Shown here piece by piece: positions 1-6,018 of a DNA stretch of 6,788 bases. Source of the stretch: Bordetella parapertussis (lineage in GTDB: Bacteria > Pseudomonadota > Gammaproteobacteria > Burkholderiales > Burkholderiaceae_B). The DNA lies in NCBI GenBank assembly GCA_945869355.1, contig CAMBPA010000074.1, positions 1 to 6,788 on the forward strand, read 5' to 3'. The notes beneath the pieces are model-generated. The model was not told the DNA's origin. It saw nothing but the letters and a program-made list of their open reading frames with translations, and searched no databases. Each line of letters starts with the position of its first letter. Positions within the stretch are counted from its first letter, which is position 1. The position numbers and the translations under genes are program-made.

Positions 1-10
1 TACACAAACC

Positions 11-1468
11 CTAAGCAATCACATCCGCGGCGCCCGCATCCATACCAAGCTCACGCAACTTACGTGTGATGGTGTTTCGCCCCATCCCAAGCCGCGTTGC
101 CGCCTCGACTCGCCTGCCTCGACAAACTTCAAGCGAAGACTGCAGAATGGTTCGCTCAAATTGCTGCGCTAACACGGACCATACCTCGGGATCAGAGCGA
201 GATAGACGCTGCGTCGCATCCAAGGCCAGCAGTTGTTGCCAGCTCTGCTGCTGCACGCCTGCGCCGACAGTCACTGGGTTAGTCGAACTCGGCAATTGTG
301 CGGCGCGCACCTCCGGGGGTAAATCAACCACCCCAACGGACTGCCCGGGAGCCATCACGGTCAGCCAATGACAAAAATTCTCGAGCTGCCGAACGTTGCC
401 TGGAAAATCGAATTGCGCGAGCACCTGCATTGCCCCCTCAGAAATCCGCTTGACGGGTACACCTAGGCCTCGAGCAGATAAGGCAAGAAAATGTTTAGTA
501 AGCTCTGGCAGATCTTCGCGGCGCTCACGCAACGGTGGCAGGCGCAGCCGAATGACATTTAAGCGATGGAACAAGTCCTCACGGAACTTGCCTTCGCGCA
601 CCCGATCTTCTAAAGGTTGATGTGTCGCTGCCACGATCCTCACATCGACTCTCACGGGCTGCGCACCCCCCACACGATAAAAGGTACCATCTGAAAGCAC
701 ACGCAGCAGTCGGGTCTGTAACTCAAACGGCATATCGCCAATTTCATCTAAGAAAAGCGTGCCACCACTCGCCTCTTCGAACCGTCCTCGTCGCAGAGCG
801 TTCGCGCCGGTAAAGGCACCACGTTCGTGACCAAACAACTCAGCCTCGAGCAGATCCCTAGGAATTGCAGCGGTATTCAGGGCAATGAAAGGGCCCTTGG
901 CACGCGCACCATGGCTATGCAACGCGTGGGCGACTAATTCTTTACCCGTACCAGATTCCCCAGTAATCAACACCGTGACATTAGATTGTGCCAGCCTTCC
1001 AATCGCCCGGAAAACTTCCTGCATCGCGACCGACGAAGATTGAGTAAGGATGCCCTTGTCTTGCGACACATCCGAACGCCCCACACCAACCGAAGCCTCT
1101 TGCTCTTCCGGTTCCTGCACCGCGCGGGAAATCAGTGCAACGGCTTCATTAATATCGAAGGGCTTGGCAAGATAATCGAATGCCCCGCCCTGAAAAGCCG
1201 TCACAGTGCTATCAAGATCGCTAAACGCCGTCATGATGATCACCGGCAACGCGGGATACTTTTCCTTGACATGCTTCAATAATTCAAAGCCATCTGTGCC
1301 AGGCATGCGAATGTCTGAGATCAGTGCTGCGGGTATTTCAGACCGCAAAGCTGTCGATACGTCGTTTGCGCTGACAAAACTTCTTGTAGCCATCCCAGCG
1401 CGGCTCAGCGCTTTCTCTAGCACCCAGCGAATGGCCTGGTCATCATCTACGATCCAGACAGGTTTCAT
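11..1468 (-). CDS. ntrC: NtrC (NRI), nitrogen regulatory sigma-54 activator
   Basis: Cytoplasmic response regulator that, when phosphorylated by NtrB, oligomerises and uses ATP hydrolysis to open sigma-54 promoters of nitrogen-scavenging genes. All three family domains are visible in 485 residues, a normal length. The receiver (about 1-115) has the acidic pocket D8-D10, phospho-acceptor D52 in SDIRMPG, T80 and K102. The AAA+ domain (about 140-375) has Walker A GESGTGKE (170-177), the sigma-54-contacting loop GAFTGA (217-222), Walker B LFLDEIGD (238-245) and the [10 protein letters not shown] arginine segment (295-304). The C-terminal Fis-type helix-turn-helix (about 436-475) includes [20 protein letters not shown] glutamine-rich linker (about 385-430) joins the last two. 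The ATG overlaps the ntrB stop (ATGA) and has GGAG five bases upstream, which fixes the start. The stop is TAG. It is the last gene of glnA-ntrB-ntrC in this window and probably controls its own operon. No key residue is missing. Confidence 0.97.
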   Translation of the reverse strand: MKPVWIVDDDQAIRWVLEKALSRAGMATRSFVSANDVSTALRSEIPAALISDIRMPGTDGFELLKHVKEKYPALPVIIMTAFSDLDSTVTAFQGGAFDYLAKPFDINEAVALISRAVQEPEEQEASVGVGRSDVSQDKGILTQSSSVAMQEVFRAIGRLAQSNVTVLITGESGTGKELVAHALHSHGARAKGPFIALNTAAIPRDLLEAELFGHERGAFTGANALRRGRFEEASGGTLFLDEIGDMPFELQTRLLRVLSDGTFYRVGGAQPVRVDVRIVAATHQPLEDRVREGKFREDLFHRLNVIRLRLPPLRERREDLPELTKHFLALSARGLGVPVKRISEGAMQVLAQFDFPGNVRQLENFCHWLTVMAPGQSVGVVDLPPEVRAAQLPSSTNPVTVGAGVQQQSWQQLLALDATQRLSRSDPEVWSVLAQQFERTILQSSLEVCRGRRVEAATRLGMGRNTITRKLRELGMDAGAADVIA

Positions 1469-1477
1469 AACGACTCC
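1465..1477 (-). promoter_or_regulatory. ntrB-ntrC ATGA overlap with internal ribosome binding site
   Basis: The ntrB stop TGA (1465-1467) overlaps the ntrC start ATG (1466-1468) as ATGA. A GGAG Shine-Dalgarno core (1474-1477) lies inside the last codons of ntrB, five bases before the ntrC ATG. This suggests translational coupling, which would keep the kinase and its regulator in a fixed ratio. Confidence 0.8.
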
Positions 1478-2517
1478 ATAGGTAGCATCAGGCGAAACTC
1501 GGTATGTCCGGGCTTCGAGTCAAATTCAATTACGCCACCATGCTGCTGAACGAAGTCTTGCGCGAGGCTCAGGCCAAGGCCTGTGCCGCCGTCACGTCCG
1601 GTCACGAGTGGATGAAAAATTCGGTCTTGAATTGTCTCGGGCACACCTGGTCCGTTGTCTATGACCGATACGACAACAGCCATGCGATGTTGTTTATGCC
1701 GCAATAAAACTTGACGCGCGACTCGCGTCTTGATCGTGATGTGTGGCGAGGTGATCTGCGCTGATTCTGTGAGCACCTGCGCCGCATTGCGCACGACATT
1801 TAAAAGTGCTTGCATGAGCCTGGCAGAATCTGCACGAAACTCTGGCATGGATGCATCGTAATCACGCTGCAACACCACGCTACGAAACTCCGCGCGTATA
1901 AGCGCACAGACACGCTCGCACACCTCATGAATATTGACGGACTGCCACTGCACAGGCATGCGCTGCGGTGCCGCCAAGCGGTCCACGAGAGCCTGTAGGC
2001 GATCAGCCTCGGCAATAATGACCTGGGTGTATTCCTGCAAGGCTGGATCGGGCAACTCCGACTCGAGTAGTTGTGCAGCACCACGCAAGCCACCCAGCGG
2101 ATTCTTGACTTCATGCGCAAGATTTCGCAACAATTCGTGTTGCGTTTCGATTTCATCCACTAAACGAATACTACGATCCACGAGCACACGTTGTTCGATA
2201 TCTTTGACTTCAATCAGCGCAGCCCAAGCTCGACCAAAGAGCGCGACCGATGTCACACCGACCTCAACAGAGTCCGCGCCGCGACGCGTGCGCGCAAACT
2301 GTCGACAGTCGTCTACCTCCCCGGCGCACGCTTGCCGAAAAGACTGCTCTAACGCTGTATCGCGCTCAAACAAATGGACGGCCGGCAACCCAATCAAGGT
2401 CCGCCGGGATCGCCCAAACATCACTTCCGCCGCCGCATTAGCCTGCGCAACTTCGCCGTTCTGGTTCAGACACAGAACCGTCGTGGCGAGTAGATCGAAG
2501 GCTTCAACGGAGTTCAT
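1465..2517 (-). CDS. ntrB: NtrB (NRII), nitrogen sensor histidine kinase/phosphatase
   Basis: Soluble two-component sensor that autophosphorylates on histidine, passes phosphate to NtrC, and acts as an NtrC-P phosphatase when bound by PII protein under nitrogen excess. The 350 residues match the family length and contain no membrane segment. An N-terminal PAS domain (about 1-110) opens with FDLLATTVLCLNQNGEV. The HisKA dimerisation domain has the H-box LAHEVKNPLGG with H135 as phosphoacceptor. The HATPase domain has the N-box LLNVVRNAAQ (N240, N244), G1 box DNGPGV (287-292) and G2 box GGTGLGLSL (310-318). The ATG at 2517 places the PAS start where the family has it, and no better in-frame start is seen nearby. 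There is no clear Shine-Dalgarno upstream; a GC-rich hairpin occupies that position. It lies 42 bases after glnA and overlaps ntrC by four bases. Confidence 0.96.
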   Translation of the reverse strand: MNSVEAFDLLATTVLCLNQNGEVAQANAAAEVMFGRSRRTLIGLPAVHLFERDTALEQSFRQACAGEVDDCRQFARTRRGADSVEVGVTSVALFGRAWAALIEVKDIEQRVLVDRSIRLVDEIETQHELLRNLAHEVKNPLGGLRGAAQLLESELPDPALQEYTQVIIAEADRLQALVDRLAAPQRMPVQWQSVNIHEVCERVCALIRAEFRSVVLQRDYDASMPEFRADSARLMQALLNVVRNAAQVLTESAQITSPHITIKTRVARQVLLRHKQHRMAVVVSVIDNGPGVPETIQDRIFHPLVTGRDGGTGLGLSLAQDFVQQHGGVIEFDSKPGHTEFRLMLPMESL

Positions 2518-2523
2518 GGGTAT

Positions 2524-2543
2524 CAGGCCGGGAGGCCCGACCC
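2524..2543 (-). other. GC-rich stem-loop in the glnA-ntrB gap
   Basis: Read on the minus strand, bases 2543-2536 (GGGTCGGG) can pair with 2532-2525 (CCCGGCCT) around a three-base loop. This gives an eight-pair stem with two G-U wobbles. It ends seven bases before the ntrB start codon and covers the place where a Shine-Dalgarno would lie. No T-run follows, so it is not a standard intrinsic terminator. It could protect the glnA 3' end, cause partial termination, or restrict ribosome access to ntrB. An alternative weaker fold pairs GGCC (2526-2529) with GGCC (2534-2537). Its function is inference. Confidence 0.5.
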
Positions 2544-2559
2544 CAAGTTTGTCGGCAGT

Positions 2560-3972
2560 TTAGAGACTGTAGTAAAGGTCAAACTCAACAGGATGTGTCG
2601 TCATGCGAAGACGATTGACTTCCTGCATCTTCAGATCCACATACGCATCAAGCATCTCGTTTGTGAACACGCCACCACGCGTCAAGAACTCGCGGTCTTT
2701 GTTCAGTTCTTCAAGCGCTTGCTCGAGCGAGCTGCACACTGTTGGGATCTTTGCATCCTCTTCAGGTGGCAAGTCGTACAGGTTCTTGTCTGCTGGATCG
2801 CCAGGATGGATCTTGTTCTGCACACCATCCAAACCCGCCATCATCAAGGCCGAGAATGCCAAGTATGGGTTGGCCAGTGGATCGGGGAAACGTGCTTCGA
2901 TACGGCGACCCTTGGGGTTCGCAACGTAAGGAATACGGATCGAAGCAGAACGGTTACGCGCGGAGTAAGCGAGCTTAACGGGTGCTTCATAATGTGGCAC
3001 CAAACGCTTGTAGGAGTTCGTACCAGGGTTGGTGATTGCATTCAGTGCACGTGCGTGCTTGATGATGCCACCGATGTAATACAGCGCGAATTCAGACAAA
3101 CCGGCATAGCCATTGCCTGCAAACAAGTTCTGGCCGTCCTTCCAGATCGACTGGTGCACGTGCATACCGGAACCGTTATCACCCACGATTGGCTTAGGCA
3201 TGAAGGTTGCTGTCTTGCCATAAGCGTGCGCGACGTTATGAACTGTGTACTTCAAGATCTGATTCCAGTCAGCACGCGTCACGAGCGTGCTGAACCTGGT
3301 ACCGATTTCAAGCTGACCAGCGCCTGCCACTTCGTGATGGTGCACTTCAACAGGGATGCCGGCTTCTTCGAGCAACAAGCACATCTCGGAACGCATGTCC
3401 TGCATCGAATCGACAGGAGGAACGGGGAAGTAGCCGCCCTTGACTTTAGGACGATGCGCCAAGTTGCCGCCTTCGAATTCCATGCCGGTCGACCAGGAAC
3501 CTTCTTCGGACTTGATCTTGACGTGGCAGCCGGACATATCGTCGCCCCAGGTCACGCCGTCGAAAACAAAGAATTCTGGCTCAGGGCCAAAATAGGCTGT
3601 GTCGCCCAAGCCGCTGGACTTCAGGTAGGCTTCTGCGCGCTTGGCCAACGAACGGGGATCGCGCTCGTAGCCTTTCATGTCAGTGGGCTCGACCACGTCG
3701 CAAGTTAAGATCATGGTCGACTCTTCACGGAACGGGTCCATGTGTGCCGTAGCCGGATCAGGAATCAACAACATATCTGAAGCTTCAATGCCTTTCCAGC
3801 CGGCGATCGACGAGCCGTCAAAAGCGTGACCGTCTTTAAACTTTTCTTCGCCCATCTGGCTGACTGGCACAGAAACGTGCTGCTCTTTGCCCATGGTGTC
3901 CGTAAAACGAAAGTCAACAAATTTGACTTCGTCTTCGGCAATCTTCTTCAGAACATCTTTAGAGGTGGTCAT
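2560..3972 (-). CDS. glnA: GlnA, type I glutamine synthetase (adenylylation-regulated)
   Basis: Makes glutamine from glutamate, ammonia and ATP. It forms a cytoplasmic dodecamer and is the main ammonia-assimilating enzyme at low ammonia. The 470 residues fit the GSI-beta class. Visible motifs are the latch FDGSS (51-55), metal-binding glutamates in GPEPEFF (E131, E133), [13 protein letters not shown] (E214, E222), the ATP-binding signature [16 protein letters not shown] (260-275, with H271) and the NRSASIRIP segment (340-348). NLYDLPPEE contains Y399, equivalent to the enteric adenylylation tyrosine, so GlnE/PII control of activity is expected. The ATG at 3972 has CCGGAG six bases upstream. 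Transcription is probably from the sigma-54 promoter at 4059-4074 with NtrC sites further upstream. Stop is TAA. ntrB and ntrC follow in the classical glnA-glnL-glnG order, and hemW precedes it on the same strand. Confidence 0.98.
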   Translation of the reverse strand: MTTSKDVLKKIAEDEVKFVDFRFTDTMGKEQHVSVPVSQMGEEKFKDGHAFDGSSIAGWKGIEASDMLLIPDPATAHMDPFREESTMILTCDVVEPTDMKGYERDPRSLAKRAEAYLKSSGLGDTAYFGPEPEFFVFDGVTWGDDMSGCHVKIKSEEGSWSTGMEFEGGNLAHRPKVKGGYFPVPPVDSMQDMRSEMCLLLEEAGIPVEVHHHEVAGAGQLEIGTRFSTLVTRADWNQILKYTVHNVAHAYGKTATFMPKPIVGDNGSGMHVHQSIWKDGQNLFAGNGYAGLSEFALYYIGGIIKHARALNAITNPGTNSYKRLVPHYEAPVKLAYSARNRSASIRIPYVANPKGRRIEARFPDPLANPYLAFSALMMAGLDGVQNKIHPGDPADKNLYDLPPEEDAKIPTVCSSLEQALEELNKDREFLTRGGVFTNEMLDAYVDLKMQEVNRLRMTTHPVEFDLYYSL

Positions 3973-3978
3973 TATTGA

Positions 3979-3984
3979 CTCCGG
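3979..3984 (-). promoter_or_regulatory. glnA ribosome binding site
   Basis: CCGGAG on the minus strand, six bases before the ATG at 3972. It supports the chosen glnA start and is clearly better than anything in front of ntrB. Confidence 0.75.
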
Positions 3985-4058
3985 ATATGGATTAGAAGGA
4001 ATGACTGACTAATATTTGTGGTGGGAACCAGCGTACGATTTTACCTTGACAGACTCTG

Positions 4059-4074
4059 AGCAAGTTTTGTGCCA
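4059..4074 (-). promoter_or_regulatory. Sigma-54 promoter of glnA (-24/-12)
   Basis: The minus strand reads TGGCACAAAACTTGCT. It fits the sigma-54 consensus TGGCACG-N4-TTGCW at all but one position, with exactly ten bases between the invariant GG and GC. The predicted start of transcription is about twelve bases downstream, near 4048, giving a 5' leader of about 75 bases before the glnA ATG. Its place before glnA and behind two NtrC-type palindromes makes it the counterpart of enteric glnAp2. No IHF-like site (WATCAA-N4-TTR) was seen between it and the palindromes. Confidence 0.92.
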
Positions 4075-4112
4075 GCATAAAGGCGGTCAGGAATCCCTGT
4101 AGCGGGGCTTTT

Positions 4113-4135
4113 ATTTGCACATATATAGTGCAAAT
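4113..4135. promoter_or_regulatory. Proximal NtrC binding site (enhancer) for glnA
   Basis: A perfect inverted repeat with eight-base arms (ATTTGCAC and GTGCAAAT) around seven A/T bases. Its core TGCAC-N7-GTGCA (4116-4132) matches the NtrC operator pattern. The centre is near 4124, about 76 bases upstream of the predicted sigma-54 transcription start. The match to the NtrC pattern is seen directly; binding is inferred from context. Confidence 0.82.
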
Positions 4136-4145
4136 GTTTTTCTTT

Positions 4146-4162
4146 AGTGCATTTTATGCACT
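4146..4162. repeat. Everted GTGC/GCAC repeat next to the distal NtrC site
   Basis: AGTGCA (4146-4151) and TGCACT (4157-4162) are perfect inverted copies separated by five bases. The GTGC and GCAC cores lie in the opposite order to a standard NtrC operator. The right arm is shared with the distal NtrC site, so three half-site cores start at 4147, 4158 and 4169, each 11 bases apart. This may be an extra NtrC half-site. Confidence 0.5.
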
Positions 4163-4180
4163 TAATTAGTGCTAATGCAA
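4151..4180 (-). promoter_or_regulatory. Possible sigma-70 promoter (glnAp1-like)
   Basis: On the minus strand a weak -35 TTGCAT (4175-4180) is followed after 18 bases by a good -10 TAAAAT (4151-4156). The spacer coincides almost exactly with the distal NtrC site. This would suit a basal promoter repressed by NtrC, like enteric glnAp1. The -35 has only three of six consensus bases and the region is A/T-rich, so a chance match is quite possible. Confidence 0.28.
4157..4173. promoter_or_regulatory. Distal NtrC binding site, overlapping the hemW stop codon
   Basis: TGCAC-N7-GTGCT has the NtrC operator layout with GCAC and GTGC intact and one outer base mismatched. The centre is near 4165, about 117 bases upstream of the predicted start and 41 bases from the proximal site, close to four helical turns. 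Such spacing would let two NtrC dimers lie on the same DNA face. It overlaps the hemW TAG at 4172-4174. Confidence 0.72.
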
Positions 4181-5404
4181 GAAAATACCTTGGAGTTCGT
4201 TTAAAAATCTCCAGCCCAGAGGTGTCGCCTGGAAGCGATCAACCGCTGCAGTAAGCAAGCCTTTTTTTACTGCCAACGCAAGCATCCCCGCAAACTCCGC
4301 AGGCGCTCGGCCGCAGCGCTCGGCGTACAGGTCTGACGATACGCCTTCACGCAGACGAAGGGCATTGAGCATGAACTCAAAGGGCAGCTCCTGCGCATCC
4401 AAGGTGCGCGCCTCGGCGATGTGCGAGCCGTCATGCGCGAGAGCAGCCTGCATCCAGGTCTCCGGACTGCGTACCCTCGCCTGCCTAACGATCTTATCTG
4501 GAAACGACAATTTACTGTGCGCGCCGGGCCCAAGCCCTAAATAATCGCCAAATTGCCAATAGTTAACATTGTGTCGCGCGCGGGCACCCGCTCGAGCGAA
4601 GGCAGATACTTCATAACGCTCAAGCCCTGCCTCGCCGCACGCACCCTCGATAGCGTCCTCCATCTCGACAGCAAGATCATCCTCGGGCAGCGGTGGGGGA
4701 AACTTCGCAAATACAGTGTTTGGCTCGATCGTCAACTGGTATATCGACAAGTGTTCCGTGCCGAACGAAAGCGCTTCTCTTGCATCACGTAGGCACTCTT
4801 GCAGCGTCTGTTGCGGCAAGGCGAACATCAGATCCAAGTTAACGCGCGGCACAGCCGTCTGGGCCATCTCAATAGCGGCGCGTGCTTGGTCGGCGTCGTG
4901 TATGCGTCCCAGCCCCTTTAATTGCTTTAGATCAAAGGATTGAATCCCTAAAGAGATCCTATTGACACCGCTGCGACCGTATTCTTTAAGCTTTTGCGCT
5001 TCGGCGGTCCCGGGGTTGGCCTCGAGCGTGATCTCGGCATCGGGCCAGATATTGAGGTGCGCACGCAACATGGACAGCAAGCGATCCATGGCGCGCTCAC
5101 TGAGCAAACTAGGCGTACCCCCGCCAATAAAGACGGTGTGCACTTGGCGACCCCAAACGCTTGGCAATGCTTGTTCTAGATCGGCCTGCAACGCGTCAAG
5201 ATATTGATCTTCTGGCACCACACTAGGCGCTTGGTGCGAATTGAAATCACAGTAGGGACACTTTTTCACGCACCAGGGAACGTGTATGTATAAGGACAAG
5301 GGCGGCAGCGTCGTCAGCAATGAGCCCACGGGCGGTGAAGTACGTGCTGCGGGCCTCGTTCCAACAAGAGAGCCGGCCGGCAGAATCGGAATCACCCGCG
5401 CCAT
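4172..5404 (-). CDS. hemW: HemW, heme chaperone of the radical SAM family (HemN-like)
   Basis: HemW-family proteins bind heme and deliver it to client proteins. They resemble the oxygen-independent coproporphyrinogen oxidase HemN but are not that enzyme. The 410 residues carry the radical-SAM cluster motif CVKKCPYC (C45, C49, C52). The residue two after the last cysteine is F54, where true HemN has a fourth cysteine; this is the main reason for calling HemW. GGGTPS follows as the SAM-binding glycine motif, then the LEANPGT and GVNRISLGIQSF segments and a HemN-type C-terminal domain. About 30 residues precede the LPPLSLYIH start seen in E. coli HemW, rich in P, A, R and T. The ATG shares one base with the rdgB stop (TAATG), which supports this start although the Shine-Dalgarno is weak; a GTG at codon 26 is the alternative. 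rdgB-hemW adjacency matches the E. coli yggV-yggW pair. Confidence 0.92.
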   Translation of the reverse strand: MARVIPILPAGSLVGTRPAARTSPPVGSLLTTLPPLSLYIHVPWCVKKCPYCDFNSHQAPSVVPEDQYLDALQADLEQALPSVWGRQVHTVFIGGGTPSLLSERAMDRLLSMLRAHLNIWPDAEITLEANPGTAEAQKLKEYGRSGVNRISLGIQSFDLKQLKGLGRIHDADQARAAIEMAQTAVPRVNLDLMFALPQQTLQECLRDAREALSFGTEHLSIYQLTIEPNTVFAKFPPPLPEDDLAVEMEDAIEGACGEAGLERYEVSAFARAGARARHNVNYWQFGDYLGLGPGAHSKLSFPDKIVRQARVRSPETWMQAALAHDGSHIAEARTLDAQELPFEFMLNALRLREGVSSDLYAERCGRAPAEFAGMLALAVKKGLLTAAVDRFQATPLGWRFLNELQGIFLH

Positions 5405-6018
5405 TAAGCAAGCATCCCAGCATGCCGAAGCTGCTTGACCAACTCACGCATCGCCATGCCGCGATGGCTGATACGATTTTTTTTCTCGGACGTCAGTTCA
5501 GCAGCACAACGCGCCTCTTCCTTCAAGTAAAAGTAGGGATCGTAGCCAAAGCCATTTTCTCCGCGAGCCTGATCGATAATCTCACCGATCCAAGTCGCCT
5601 GCGCAATGATTGGCTGAGGATCATCGGGACGCTTGACGAACACCAAGACGGCCACATACCAAGCCCGTCGATCCGACACACCTTGCAACACCTTTAACAG
5701 CTTCGCATTGTTTGCAGCATCCGAGCGAGGACCGTCCAGCGTTTGCGCATAGCGCGCGGAATGCACGCCTGGCTCCCCGTCGAGCGTGTGCACACACAGC
5801 CCTGAATCATCGGCTAGCGCAGGTAAACCAGATTGCGCACTCGCATGCCGCGCCTTGGCAAGTGCGTTCTCAACGAACGTGGCATGTGGTTCAGGGGCGT
5901 CTGGAATGTTTAGGCTTTTTTGGGAGATCAAGGTGACGCCGAGCGGTGCGAATAACGCCTCAAATTCTTTGATTTTGCCCGCGTTACCCGAGGCCAACAC
6001 AATCGAAGTCAGCATCAT
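5404..6018 (-). CDS. rdgB: RdgB, dITP/XTP pyrophosphatase (Ham1 family)
   Basis: Hydrolyses non-canonical purine nucleotides (ITP, dITP, XTP) to monophosphate and pyrophosphate, keeping deaminated bases out of DNA and RNA; cytoplasmic and normally a homodimer. The 204 residues are the usual length. Family motifs in order are ASGNAGKIKEF (9-19), TFVENALAKAR (47-57), ADDSGL (69-74, where D71 aligns with the E. coli catalytic D69), GVHSARYA, GENGFGYDP (153-161) and the C-terminal ISHRG. Two ATG codons stand in tandem (6018 and 6015). The first overlaps the upstream regulator's TGA and has AGGA (6025-6028) six bases before it, so it is preferred, but the second, nine bases from AGGA, is equally usable. 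It lies between the LysR gene and hemW with overlaps on both sides. Confidence 0.95.
   Translation of the reverse strand: MMLTSIVLASGNAGKIKEFEALFAPLGVTLISQKSLNIPDAPEPHATFVENALAKARHASAQSGLPALADDSGLCVHTLDGEPGVHSARYAQTLDGPRSDAANNAKLLKVLQGVSDRRAWYVAVLVFVKRPDDPQPIIAQATWIGEIIDQARGENGFGYDPYFYLKEEARCAAELTSEKKNRISHRGMAMRELVKQLRHAGMLA

Noticed and set aside
1934..2563. Plus-strand open frame (209 codons) opposite ntrB
   Set aside because: Antisense to an intact kinase gene with all motifs present. The translation is rich in S, R, T and A with no recognisable domain.
2518..2640. A separate ntrB promoter with an NtrC operator, like enteric glnLp
   Set aside because: TTGACC near the end of glnA has no -10 at usable spacing (TAAACT is only 14 bases away), and no GCAC-N7-GTGC operator is present in the gap.
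2593..3708. Long plus-strand open frame (371 codons) opposite glnA
   Set aside because: It lies wholly antisense to a fully conserved glutamine synthetase, its protein resembles no family I recognise, and I saw no convincing ribosome binding site. A by-product of glnA codon use.
3973..4048. A riboswitch or structured RNA in the glnA leader
   Set aside because: The 75-base leader shows no strong stem or recognisable motif by eye.
4046..4051. TTGACA on the plus strand as a -35 element
   Set aside because: No -10-like hexamer at 16-18 bases, and no plus-strand gene follows.
4092..4116. Possible terminator CCC-TGTAGC-GGG followed by a T-rich stretch on the plus strand
   Set aside because: The stem is only three pairs. 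The T-rich side faces the plus strand, where there is no gene to terminate; on the minus strand no T-run follows.
4172..5404. Annotation as coproporphyrinogen III oxidase HemN
   Set aside because: The cluster motif is CX3CX2C followed by x-F rather than x-C, the N-terminus is short, and rdgB is the neighbour; all fit HemW.
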